Assembly: GCA_023394965.1 (NCBI GenBank)
Contig: JAEWZX010000018.1
Span: forward strand, 53,641 to 117,640
DNA from: Pseudomonadota bacterium
Lineage (GTDB): Bacteria > Pseudomonadota > Alphaproteobacteria > Sphingomonadales > Sphingomonadaceae
Length of the DNA stretch: 64,000 nt
Reading direction: 5' to 3'
Part shown: positions 1 through 14,832 of the stretch, piece by piece
Layout of the letters: each line of letters opens with the position of its first letter
Numbering within the stretch: position 1 is the stretch's first letter
Notes under the pieces: generated by a model
Told to the model about the DNA's origin: nothing
Databases searched by the model: none
The model's input: only the letters and a program-made list of their open reading frames with translations
Made by a program: the position numbers and the translations under genes

Positions 1-498
1 GGAAATCGTCATGGCACAAATATGGAAGACTGCCGCCTGTCGCGCAGTTCGTTGCGCCAGTAGAACGCCGCTGAGTACAGCAACAGCCACTATCCCCAGA
101 ACGATGGCATCGACCCCTGTCGCGACGGTTGCGAGGTAGGGGAATATCGCCGCCCAAGTGGCGGAATAAACCCACTGCAGTGCGATGAAACGGCGCCAGT
201 GACGCTGCAGTTCGGCGACCGGCAGATTGTCGGCATCAAGCCTGTGATCGAAAACAAGGTAGGCTGCGATGTAAATCAGCTGGAGAATCGCCCAACCAAG
301 CAAGAACTTGAGCGAAGCTTGGTCCCGGAAAATATAGACTAGGGCAACGACGGACCCGATAGCGGGTAGCAGGACAAATCTTGCGCCTGTCGTAAAGTCG
401 GTGAGCCTTCGAATTAGCAATAGCCGCTCGACCGCATCCGCTGCAGCTGCCCCGCTCTTGTTTCCGAGCAGTCCGGTATCGGGCTCTTCTACTGCCAC
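1..498 (-). CDS. N-terminal part of a multi-pass membrane protein (runs off the left edge)
   Basis: An open frame of 166 codons starts at a GTG (496-498) preceded by a GGGGGA ribosome site six bases upstream and runs without a stop to base 1. The visible part has a soluble start (about 35 residues), a first membrane pair (FVLLPAIGSVVALVYIF, then FLLGWAILQLIYIAAYLVF), a short polar link, and a second pair (WVYSATWAAIFPYLATVATG, IVLGIVAVAVLSGVLLA). Such N-terminal four-helix regions often precede signalling domains (GGDEF/EAL or histidine kinase) in sphingomonads, but the output domain lies outside the window, so no function is assigned. It is convergent with nothing here; its start faces away from the rpoC terminator. 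Confidence 0.6.
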   Translation of the reverse strand, partial: MAVEEPDTGLLGNKSGAAAADAVERLLLIRRLTDFTTGARFVLLPAIGSVVALVYIFRDQASLKFLLGWAILQLIYIAAYLVFDHRLDADNLPVAELQRHWRRFIALQWVYSATWAAIFPYLATVATGVDAIVLGIVAVAVLSGVLLAQRTARQAAVFHICAMTIS

Positions 499-614
499 AA
501 ATTCCCCCGCGATGCGGCCACTTCCCCCGGCCTCCGCCTATTTAAAGTGCCTCTACAAGGACTTGCCGTCAAGCTGGCAAGCGAAAGGCACCTTGTAACC
601 GCCGCCAATGAAAA

Positions 615-642
615 GGCCCCGCCGGATCGCTCCGGCGGGGCC
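615..642 (-). terminator. Intrinsic terminator of rpoBC
   Basis: A perfect 12-bp stem (615-626 with 631-642) closes a 4-base loop and is followed on the minus strand by TTTT (bases 614-611). It lies 29 bases beyond the rpoC stop codon, so it ends the rpoB-rpoC transcript. Confidence 0.9.
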
Positions 643-670
643 CATTGTGTCTGGTCAAGACCAACGAGAC

Positions 671-4996
<4,326 letters not shown>

Positions 4997-5040
4997 GACT
5001 TAATTCCCTAAACGGGTGAATTCTTTGGGACGGAAGCGGT

Positions 5041-5055
5041 GGGGGCCGAAGCCCC

Positions 5056-5056
<1 letters not shown>
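5041..5056 (-). other. GC hairpin at the rpoB stop codon
   Basis: GGGGGC-CGAA-GCCCCC forms a 6-bp stem with a tetraloop overlapping the first base of the rpoB stop (5056-5058) and lying in the rpoB-rpoC gap. No T-tract follows, so it looks like an RNA-processing or stability structure rather than a terminator. Confidence 0.4.
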
Positions 5057-9258
<4,202 letters not shown>

Positions 9259-9487
9259 AAGGGGTAGTTACCTCTTCTCGTGTGCACCGGCTGCTGCGCG
9301 GACAGAGCCGGAATTCAATGTCTCATGCGCGTGAGATCCATAGCCGGGACGCGAAAAGGCCGCAGCGTCCTGCGCACCGGATCCGGCGGCCTGCTGCAGC
9401 TTCTCGAGCGTCGCGATTATGGAAACGCCGCCTCCATCCTGTGCCCAATTCCCGCGCATGAATCGGACTCGCTCGAAGCGTGCGGTC
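9259..9487 (-). other. Long rpoB mRNA leader
   Basis: From the predicted start of transcription (about 9488) to the rpoB ATG there are roughly 230 bases without a recognised gene. A 63-codon open frame (9268-9459, minus; start MRGNWAQDGGG) ends 9 bases before rpoB, overlapping the AGAAGAGG ribosome-site region, but has no ribosome site of its own. I read this as an untranslated leader, possibly with a leader peptide. No terminator-like hairpin with a T-tract was seen. Confidence 0.45.
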
Positions 9488-9494
9488 GAGCAGG

Positions 9495-9523
9495 CATATA
9501 GGAAGCCCTCCCCCCAGGGTCAA
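9495..9523 (-). promoter_or_regulatory. Sigma-70-type promoter of rpoBC
   Basis: On the minus strand TTGACC (9523-9518), a 17-base spacer, and TATATG (9500-9495) make a near-consensus housekeeping promoter pointing to rpoB. It sits only 23 bases from the palindrome array that precedes the divergent DUF2975 operon. Confidence 0.75.
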
Positions 9524-9545
9524 GCGGGTTGGAATTCTTCAGTCT

Positions 9546-9607
9546 TATCGAAATTCGATATTATCGATTTACGATAAATACATCAGTTGACATATCGAAC
9601 TTCGATA
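9546..9607 (+). promoter_or_regulatory. Three palindromic operator-like sites upstream of the DUF2975 operon
   Basis: Site 1 (9546-9560) is TATCGAAATTCGATA, site 2 (9561-9577) is TTATCGATTTACGATAA, and site 3 (9593-9607) is TATCGAACTTCGATA. Sites 1 and 3 are perfect 15-base palindromes differing only at the centre; site 2 shares the TATCG/CGATA arms. A TTGACA (9587-9592) abuts site 3, and site 3 abuts the AAGGAG ribosome site of the DUF2975 gene. This is what a repressor operator array looks like; the obvious candidate ligand is the XRE protein encoded in the same operon, but that is inference. Confidence 0.7.
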
Positions 9608-9621
9608 AGGAGTGCGATTCG

Positions 9622-10125
9622 ATGTTTTCCGCAATCATCACCGGCCTAAGAGTGACCAACTGGCTCAACTGGATTGCCACGGCTCTCCTTACCGCATTCT
9701 TTGCCGTCCTGCTAAGCGATGCGGGAGGCTTTCGGGACGAACTCTTGTCCAGTTTCGACGCCCCCGCACGTGGGGCGATGCGGGACTATCTGTATGCAGT
9801 GCTCGCCTTCGTGCTGCCGATTGCCGTGGCGGTCCACATCCTGCTGACCCGCCTGATCGCGCTGGTGCGCGATGCGGCAGCAGGCCTTGCCTTCACTGAT
9901 GTCAACGCCGACCGCCTCCGCACTATTGGCTGGGCTCTGCTCGCCATCAACATCGCAGACCTCGGCTTCGGCTGGATTTCGGTCCGCGCAAGCGAAGCGA
10001 GCGGGGAATATCTGGGGTGGTCGCTCACGCTGACGGGGTGGATCGCTGTGCCGCTTCTGTTCGTGCTTGCCCACGTATTTCGCGAAGGCGCCCGCATGCG
10101 CGAGGACCTGGAAGGGACGGTCTGA
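9622..10125 (+). CDS. DUF2975 family integral membrane protein
   Basis: A 167-residue protein starting at the ATG at 9622, preceded by AAGGAG. It has four predicted membrane helices (about residues 15-32, 50-70, 99-120 and 133-152) and the family's cytoplasmic segment with DVNADRLRTIGWALLAINIA. This matches DUF2975 (the Bacillus YoaS type), whose function is unknown. The stop codon overlaps the ATG of the next gene (TGATG), so the two are translationally coupled, the same pairing with a YozG-like regulator seen in Bacillus. The third gene of the operon is another membrane protein. Three palindromes upstream suggest tight control. A longer reading frame exists upstream to 9529 but would run through the palindromes and has no ribosome site. 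Confidence 0.8.
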   Translation: MFSAIITGLRVTNWLNWIATALLTAFFAVLLSDAGGFRDELLSSFDAPARGAMRDYLYAVLAFVLPIAVAVHILLTRLIALVRDAAAGLAFTDVNADRLRTIGWALLAINIADLGFGWISVRASEASGEYLGWSLTLTGWIAVPLLFVLAHVFREGARMREDLEGTV

Positions 10126-10346
10126 TGGCAAGCGACGACCTGCACCGTATCTCCGTACGCCTCGATGATCTCCTGCGCGAACGCGGCATGACTCTGACCG
10201 AACTTTCCGAACGCATCGGACTGACTCTCGCCAATCTGTCCATTCTCAAGACCGGCAAGGCCAAAGCGATCCGCTTCTCCACGCTGGAAGCGATCTGCCG
10301 CGAGCTTGCCTGCCAGCCCGGCGACCTGCTGACCTATAAGGAGTGA
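10125..10346 (+). CDS. XRE-family (YozG-like) helix-turn-helix regulator
   Basis: A 73-residue protein that is almost entirely one HTH domain: MTLTELSERIGLTLANLSIL is the recognition unit, followed by the conserved KTGKAKAIRFSTLEAICREL and CQPGDLLTY. This is the small Cro/C1-type regulator commonly found with DUF2975 proteins. Start overlaps the DUF2975 stop by one base; the next gene begins four bases after its stop. By analogy with other tiny XRE regulators encoded next to their target, it probably binds the TATCG...CGATA palindromes at 9546-9607 and controls its own operon; this has not been shown from sequence. Confidence 0.85.
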   Translation: MASDDLHRISVRLDDLLRERGMTLTELSERIGLTLANLSILKTGKAKAIRFSTLEAICRELACQPGDLLTYKE

Positions 10347-10349
10347 GCC

Positions 10350-11147
10350 ATGTTTCTCCGTGATCTCAAAGCCGTCTATAAGGACAGCTGGACCTTTGCT
10401 CTCGCCTGCCCGGCGCTCTTCGCCATTCCGCTGGTGGTGGAGTTCGTCCAGCATGTCGTCGAGATACAGGCCGGAATGTATGCTGGTAAGACCGGGGCGA
10501 TGGCAGCGGAAGGGGATCCGCTACGAATGCAGTTTGGCTTCATCAAGGTCCTGGCAATCATGCTGCCCGGCTATTGGGTGACACGCTTCATCCTGTTCGG
10601 TCGTGATGCACGGCGCGCGGGCAGGATAGAAATGCCCGCCTTCGCGCTATGGCTGGTCACCTTTGCAATTATGGCGTTCAATGCGTGGCTCGGCCTGTTC
10701 GGCCCTTCCCTTGCCGACCTGATCGGTATCGGAGACAGCCTGTCACCTTGGTTTCAGAGCGTGACGTTCGTGATCGAAACCGCCATTACCATCTACCTCG
10801 CCGCATGGTTTGTCGCCTGGTCGGTAGGCAACTCCAAAATCGGACCGATCACATCCGTTGGAATAATGCATGGGTCGTTCTGGCACGCACTCGGCCTGTA
10901 CGTCGGGGCTTTCCTGCCCCTGATGATCGTCCATTATGCCCTCGCCATCATTGCGGTACTGATTCTTCCGCCTGCTCTCGATTGGGTGGCGATGGCGGTG
11001 GATTCGGTGATAGTTGCCTTCCTTGCGGCATCGATGGCCGGGGCAACGGCATATGGTGCCAAACGCGCAGCAGCCAGGAAAGTCAGACACTTGCTGCCAG
11101 ACCAACGTGAAGACGCAGCCACCCTGGGCAAAAAATCACCACTTTGA
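10350..11147 (+). CDS. Integral membrane protein, unknown function
   Basis: 265 residues, third gene of the DUF2975-XRE operon (GGAG ribosome site inside the end of the XRE gene; ATG at 10350). It has about six hydrophobic segments (for example FALACPALFAIPLVVEF, IMLPGYWVTRFILFG, FALWLVTFAIMAFNAWLGLF, AITIYLAAWFVAWSVG, ALGLYVGAFLPLMIVHYALA, MAVDSVIVAFLAASMAGATA). The N-terminal MFLRDLKAVYKDSWTFALAC resembles membrane proteins that accompany regulatory or transport modules in sphingomonads, but I do not recognise a named family. Operon context suggests a role in the same membrane-associated response as DUF2975. The C-terminus is polar and cytoplasmic-looking. Confidence 0.7.
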   Translation: MFLRDLKAVYKDSWTFALACPALFAIPLVVEFVQHVVEIQAGMYAGKTGAMAAEGDPLRMQFGFIKVLAIMLPGYWVTRFILFGRDARRAGRIEMPAFALWLVTFAIMAFNAWLGLFGPSLADLIGIGDSLSPWFQSVTFVIETAITIYLAAWFVAWSVGNSKIGPITSVGIMHGSFWHALGLYVGAFLPLMIVHYALAIIAVLILPPALDWVAMAVDSVIVAFLAASMAGATAYGAKRAAARKVRHLLPDQREDAATLGKKSPL

Positions 11148-11226
11148 CGAGAATATGTCTTTTCCTCGGCAAAAATATGGCTATTTTAAGGCCACGCCAA
11201 TCAAGGCCGTACAGGAACTTTGTCAC

Positions 11227-11460
11227 ATGAAGAAGATCGCTCTCGTCGCCGCACTTCCGTTCGCGCTGACCCTCGCCGCTTGTGGCGAAAAGGCTGCTGA
11301 AGAAGCTCCGGCTGACGAAACCGCTCCCGCCGAAGTCGTCGACGAAACCGTTGTTGTCGAAGAAACCCCGGCTGTCGACGCGACTGCTGAAGAAGGTGCG
11401 ATGGAAGACACCACCGCAACCGAAACTCCTGCTGCTGAAGAAACCACCGCAGCTGAGTAA
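11227..11460 (+). CDS. Small acidic lipoprotein
   Basis: 77 residues: a lipoprotein signal peptide MKKIALVAALPFALTLAAC with lipobox LAAC (C19), then a low-complexity tail almost wholly of A, E, T, D, V and P. No fold or catalytic motif is visible. ATG at 11227 has AGGAA upstream; its own intrinsic terminator follows. Its signal peptide closely resembles that of the next gene (11617), suggesting duplication followed by divergence of the tail. Likely a lipid-anchored, negatively charged periplasmic or outer-membrane protein; specific function unknown. Confidence 0.7.
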   Translation: MKKIALVAALPFALTLAACGEKAAEEAPADETAPAEVVDETVVVEETPAVDATAEEGAMEDTTATETPAAEETTAAE

Positions 11461-11506
11461 TCGAATTTCCGCCCTCCGCGTTCTGCGCGGAACGGTTCGA
11501 TATGCG

Positions 11507-11541
11507 AAAGGCTCGTCCCATCCGGGGCGGGCCTTTTTCGT
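11507..11541 (+). terminator. Intrinsic terminator after the first small lipoprotein
   Basis: AAAGGCTCGTCCC pairs (with G-U pairs) with GGGGCGGGCCTTT around the loop ATCC, followed by a T-run. Confidence 0.75.
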
Positions 11542-11616
11542 GTTGTGAAGACTTTCTCGGAACTTACGGCAATTGTGGCGGTTTTATGGCCATGTTCTCG
11601 AAAAGGAGATACTGAC

Positions 11617-11877
11617 ATGAAAAAGCTCGCCATGATTGCCGCCCTGCCCATCGCCCTCTCAGTCGCCGCTTGCGGAGATTCTGTTGACGGCACGGATACG
11701 GCCGACCTTGAACCCAACGCCGTTGAACCGATGGATCAGGGCATGACCGATCCAACTGCAACGCCGGATCCCGTGACGACCGGCACAGAAACCGGCGCGA
11801 TGGATGATGAAGTGGCCGCCGGGCCGACCGATACGGCCACTGGCGATCCGATGGAAACGGACCCTATGGCGAAATGA
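11617..11877 (+). CDS. Small acidic lipoprotein, paralogue-like
   Basis: 86 residues beginning MKKLAMIAALPIALSVAAC with a lipobox (VAAC, C19). The mature part is rich in D, T, P, E and M (for example PMDQGMTDPTATPDPVTTGT) and shows no domain. A strong AAGGAG precedes the ATG by 9 bases. The leader is clearly akin to that of the gene at 11227 while the mature part differs. It is followed by a terminator. Probably an exported lipid-anchored protein; function unknown. Confidence 0.7.
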   Translation: MKKLAMIAALPIALSVAACGDSVDGTDTADLEPNAVEPMDQGMTDPTATPDPVTTGTETGAMDDEVAAGPTDTATGDPMETDPMAK

Positions 11878-11936
11878 TTTTGCCAGTCTGCGCTACCTAT
11901 GCGGGTTCTGCTTGACAGAATCACCGTAACCCTTAG

Positions 11937-11965
11937 AGGCCCGCCATCGAACGGTGGGCCTTTTC
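11937..11965 (+). terminator. Intrinsic terminator after the second small lipoprotein
   Basis: AGGCCCGCC (11937-11945) pairs with GGTGGGCCT (11953-11961) with one G-U pair, followed by TTTT. Confidence 0.8.
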
Positions 11966-12207
11966 GGTTTGCCCGTTCATCCGTCCGAGACAGTTGGTGA
12001 CCGGAATATGCCGGTCTTAATTTCCAGCCTAGACGGGGAACAGGGATTTCATGACGATGCGTTGCATCGTCGTTTCGCGCCGCACTCCAAGCAATTGGCC
12101 GGCACACCTCCTTCCCCCTCAACGGACTCGCCCGTGTCGTCTTTCGGCATGGACAAACGTAGCCGGTCGTCCGTCCCAAGCGGGCGGCCATAGTGAAGGA
12201 GTATGGC
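11966..12207 (+). other. Leader and control region of rplJL
   Basis: About 240 bases between the preceding terminator and rplJ without a convincing gene. It contains a short inverted repeat GACCGG-AATATG-CCGGTC (11999-12016). In many bacteria the rplJ leader RNA binds the L10-L12 complex for feedback control; a leader of this size fits that role, but I could not derive the specific fold. Confidence 0.4.
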
Positions 12208-12723
12208 ATGGATCGTTCGCAGAAAGCCGATGCGGTCGCCCAGCTCAGCGAAGTCTTCAACCAGGCTGGCGTGGTCGTCGTGACCCGCAACCTGGGCCTT
12301 TCGGTCGCTCAGTCGACCGAACTGCGCTCGAAGATGCGCGAAGCGGGTGCGACTTACCAGGTTGCGAAGAACCGTCTCGCCAAGCTCGCCCTGAAGGACA
12401 CCGACTACACAGGTCTCGAAGAGTATCTGTCCGGTCCGACCGCCCTTGGTTATTCCGAGGATCCGGTTGCCGCGGCCAAGGCCGTGGTGGAGTTCGCCAA
12501 GACCACCGACAAGATTGAAATCGTCGGCGGTTCGATGGGCGCGCAGAAGCTCGACGAAGCAGGGGTCAAGGCACTCGCCGCGATGCCCAGCCTCGACGAA
12601 CTTCGTGGCACGATCGTGGGCCTCCTCAACGCGCCGGCGACCAAGGTCGTCCGCACGATCAAGGAACCCACTTCGATGCTCGCACGCGTTTTCGGTGCCT
12701 ATGGCGCCAAAGAAGCCGCGTAA
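12208..12723 (+). CDS. rplJ: 50S ribosomal protein L10
   Basis: 171-residue L10, the base of the ribosomal stalk that carries L7/L12 dimers. Recognisable from MDRSQKADAVAQLSEVFNQA, the RNA-binding region (YQVAKNRLAKLALKDTDY) and the C-terminal helix for L12 (ALAAMPSLDELRGTIVGLLN...SMLARVFGAYG). The ATG at 12208 is chosen because AAGGAG lies just upstream; a GTG at 12193 would place the ribosome site inside the gene. rplL follows 81 bases downstream, giving the normal rplJ-rplL pair, but rplKA upstream and rpoBC downstream are missing from this strand. Confidence 0.98.
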   Translation: MDRSQKADAVAQLSEVFNQAGVVVVTRNLGLSVAQSTELRSKMREAGATYQVAKNRLAKLALKDTDYTGLEEYLSGPTALGYSEDPVAAAKAVVEFAKTTDKIEIVGGSMGAQKLDEAGVKALAAMPSLDELRGTIVGLLNAPATKVVRTIKEPTSMLARVFGAYGAKEAA

Positions 12724-12804
12724 GAGCTGGTTCCCGCACAGAACACCTATTCATCGGGGTATGGCCCACGGGCACCCCGGCCTTAATATTTGGAGTGAAA
12801 CATC

Positions 12805-13179
12805 ATGGCCGATATCGCCAAGCTTGTTGAAGAACTGTCGAAGCTGACCGTCATGGAAGCCGCTGAGCTTGCCAAGGCACTCGAAGAAGAGTGGGGCGTT
12901 AGCGCCGCTGCTGCTGTTGCCGTTGCTGGCCCCGCCGCTGGTGGCGATGCCCCCGCAGCCGAAGAAAAGGACGAATTCGACGTCGTCCTGACCGGCGACG
13001 GTGGCAAGAAGATCCAGGTCATCAAGGAAGTCCGCGCCATCACCGGTCTGGGCCTCTCGGAAGCCAAGGCTCTCGTCGAAGGCGCGCCCAAGCCGCTCAA
13101 GGAAGGCGTCAACAAGGCTGAAGCCGAAGAAATCAAGGGCAAGATCGAAGCAGCCGGCGGTACCGTCGAACTCAAGTAA
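12805..13179 (+). CDS. rplL: 50S ribosomal protein L7/L12
   Basis: 124 residues with the N-terminal dimer domain (MADIAKLVEELSKLTVMEAA), the alanine-rich hinge (SAAAAVAVAGPAAGG) and the C-terminal factor-binding domain with the conserved KIQVIKEVRAITGLGLSEAK and VEGAPKPLKEGV segments. It forms the mobile stalk that recruits elongation factors. Second gene of rplJL; a strong terminator follows 40 bases later, so the transcript does not continue into polymerase genes. Confidence 0.99.
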   Translation: MADIAKLVEELSKLTVMEAAELAKALEEEWGVSAAAAVAVAGPAAGGDAPAAEEKDEFDVVLTGDGGKKIQVIKEVRAITGLGLSEAKALVEGAPKPLKEGVNKAEAEEIKGKIEAAGGTVELK

Positions 13180-13219
13180 GCTGCGCTTACGCTTCGGTCT
13201 CGTTTCGCGAGATCAGACG

Positions 13220-13250
13220 AAGGGCGGTGCCGCAAGGCGCCGCCCTTTTT
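13220..13250 (+). terminator. Intrinsic terminator of rplJL
   Basis: A 12-bp stem (13220-13231 with 13236-13247, one G-U pair), GCAA loop and a T5 run. Confidence 0.9.
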
Positions 13251-13305
13251 CATTGCAGAGTGGCAGGAGAGGCGCGGATTGTGGACCGCACACCCTCTAG
13301 CTGCA

Positions 13306-14493
13306 TCACCCGCGCTGCGCCCGGGTCTTCAGGAATAGTGCAGTCAACACCACTGCTGGCATCACGCTAGCGAACACGATCAGCGGCCAAGCGGTGTCGC
13401 CGCCAAAGAACACGACAGCCGCGGTCCCCACTACCGCGACAATCACGCTTTGCCCGGCGAAATAGATGGCAACCGCCAGACCTGCCTGATTGCCGAATGG
13501 CGCGAGCGCCCCGTTTGGCGTCACGGAAACGGTGAACACGATGCCCACAGCCATCACCCACATAGGCAGGACGATCGACACGAAGCCGGGCGTCAATACT
13601 GTTGAAGTGAGCGCCAGTAATCCGGCCCCGCCAAGCAGAAGCACCATTCCCCGCGCGATGCAGCCGTCGATCCTCCAGCGGGTGGAGAACCTTTCGGAAA
13701 ACCGCGCGGTGACAACCATCACAAGCGCAGCGCTGGCAAAAGCCAGGCTGAAGGTCAGCTGGGAATAATCGGCGCGCTCTATCAGCAGGCGCGGAGCGGT
13801 GGAGAAGAATACGAAAAACGTGCCCATACCGGTGCCGAAAGCCAGAGTATAGAACCAGAACGGTGCGTTCATGAGAATCGGCAGGGGCGAGCGGGATGCG
13901 ACCTCTGCAGGCCGCGTCTCGTGCCAGCGTAGCCCGGCGTGGAACAGTGGTGCCAGGGTCACGAGCGCCAGCAACCAGAAGATCGCCCGCCAGCCGCCCA
14001 GCTCGGCCACCAGCGAGCCGAGAATCGGAGCAAGCGCCGGTACGAAAGCGAGCATCGACGAGAACATGCCATAGATCGCAGCGCTTTCCGGGCGATCGGC
14101 ATAGACATCCCGCACGGTTGCGAAGGTGGCGACGAGGGCCGCCGAAGCGCCGAGTGCCTGAACCAGCCGCAGGGCGACGAACAGCGGCGCGGAACTGGTC
14201 AGCGCAAGACCGGCGGATGCCAGCGCAAAGACAGCCGCACCGCCCAGCAACACCGGGCGGCGCCCGATCCGATCGGACAGGGGGCCGAAGAGAATCTGCC
14301 CCAGGCCGAGGCCGAGCAGATAGAGGCTGAGGGTAAGCTGGACGATTTCGGGCGATGTGCCGAGTTGGTCCGGCATCGCCGGGACGACCGGCAGATAGAT
14401 GTCCATCGCCAGTGAAGCGAGGAGATCGAAAGGCGCCATCAGGACGAGGGCGGCGGAAAGCGAGTAGGCCCATTTGGGGCGGGTACTGGACAT
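13306..14493 (-). CDS. FloR/CmlA-like MFS phenicol exporter
   Basis: 395-residue drug/proton antiporter of the Bcr/CflA branch with 12 predicted helices. It is strikingly similar along its length to what I recall of the florfenicol/chloramphenicol exporter FloR: the start (TRPKWAYSL..., then MAPFDLLASLAMDIYLPVVP), QLTLSLYLLGLGLGQ, motif A GPLSDRIGRRPVLL (about 70-83), VATFATVRDVYADRPE, MFSSMLAFVPALAPI, GMGTFFVFFSTAPRLLI, and IVFTVSVTPNGALAPF. D23 and R109, reported as functionally important in FloR, are present at the same positions. It sits alone between ribosomal and MATE genes with no flanking resistance genes or IS, so it looks chromosomal and native rather than newly acquired. Substrate is inferred only. 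Confidence 0.85.
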   Translation of the reverse strand: MSSTRPKWAYSLSAALVLMAPFDLLASLAMDIYLPVVPAMPDQLGTSPEIVQLTLSLYLLGLGLGQILFGPLSDRIGRRPVLLGGAAVFALASAGLALTSSAPLFVALRLVQALGASAALVATFATVRDVYADRPESAAIYGMFSSMLAFVPALAPILGSLVAELGGWRAIFWLLALVTLAPLFHAGLRWHETRPAEVASRSPLPILMNAPFWFYTLAFGTGMGTFFVFFSTAPRLLIERADYSQLTFSLAFASAALVMVVTARFSERFSTRWRIDGCIARGMVLLLGGAGLLALTSTVLTPGFVSIVLPMWVMAVGIVFTVSVTPNGALAPFGNQAGLAVAIYFAGQSVIVAVVGTAAVVFFGGDTAWPLIVFASVMPAVVLTALFLKTRAQRG

Positions 14494-14832
14494 AGGGAAA
14501 GGCTCCGCAGAACGGGTATTGTTCGGCAGCGTCAGTCCTGACGGTCCTGTTAAGACAACGATTGAACGCGAGACGACGCCGCAACAGCTTAAGGATGGCT
14601 GCTGCGGCTTAGTGGTCCGATTTCTTGGCTCCCATCATGGGCCTCCTGTTGGCAATCTCCGGCGCTCTATCACGGCGTGGCAGGTCTCGCCAAGTGGGGC
14701 CGTCGAGCCCGAGCATTCACCCGCGTGTTGAAGCGCGGTGTGGCCTCATTACCTCGCCTCGTTGTCAATAGGTCGCGAGCGGGCCTTGCCGGCTTGGCCC
14801 CCCGACCTTGCCAGCCTATCCGAACCGGCTGC
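14494..14832. other. Divergent intergenic region between the FloR-like and MATE genes
   Basis: About 340 bases that must hold both promoters. The clearest structure is the palindrome CGTCAG-TC-CTGACG at 14530-14543, 36 bases upstream of the FloR-like start, which could be an operator or a leader hairpin. Transferable cmlA genes use a leader peptide for attenuation; I did not find a convincing leader peptide here. Confidence 0.35.

Noticed and set aside
9268..9459. 63-residue gene in the rpoB leader
   Set aside because: No ribosome site before its ATG and no domain; kept only as a note to the leader entry.
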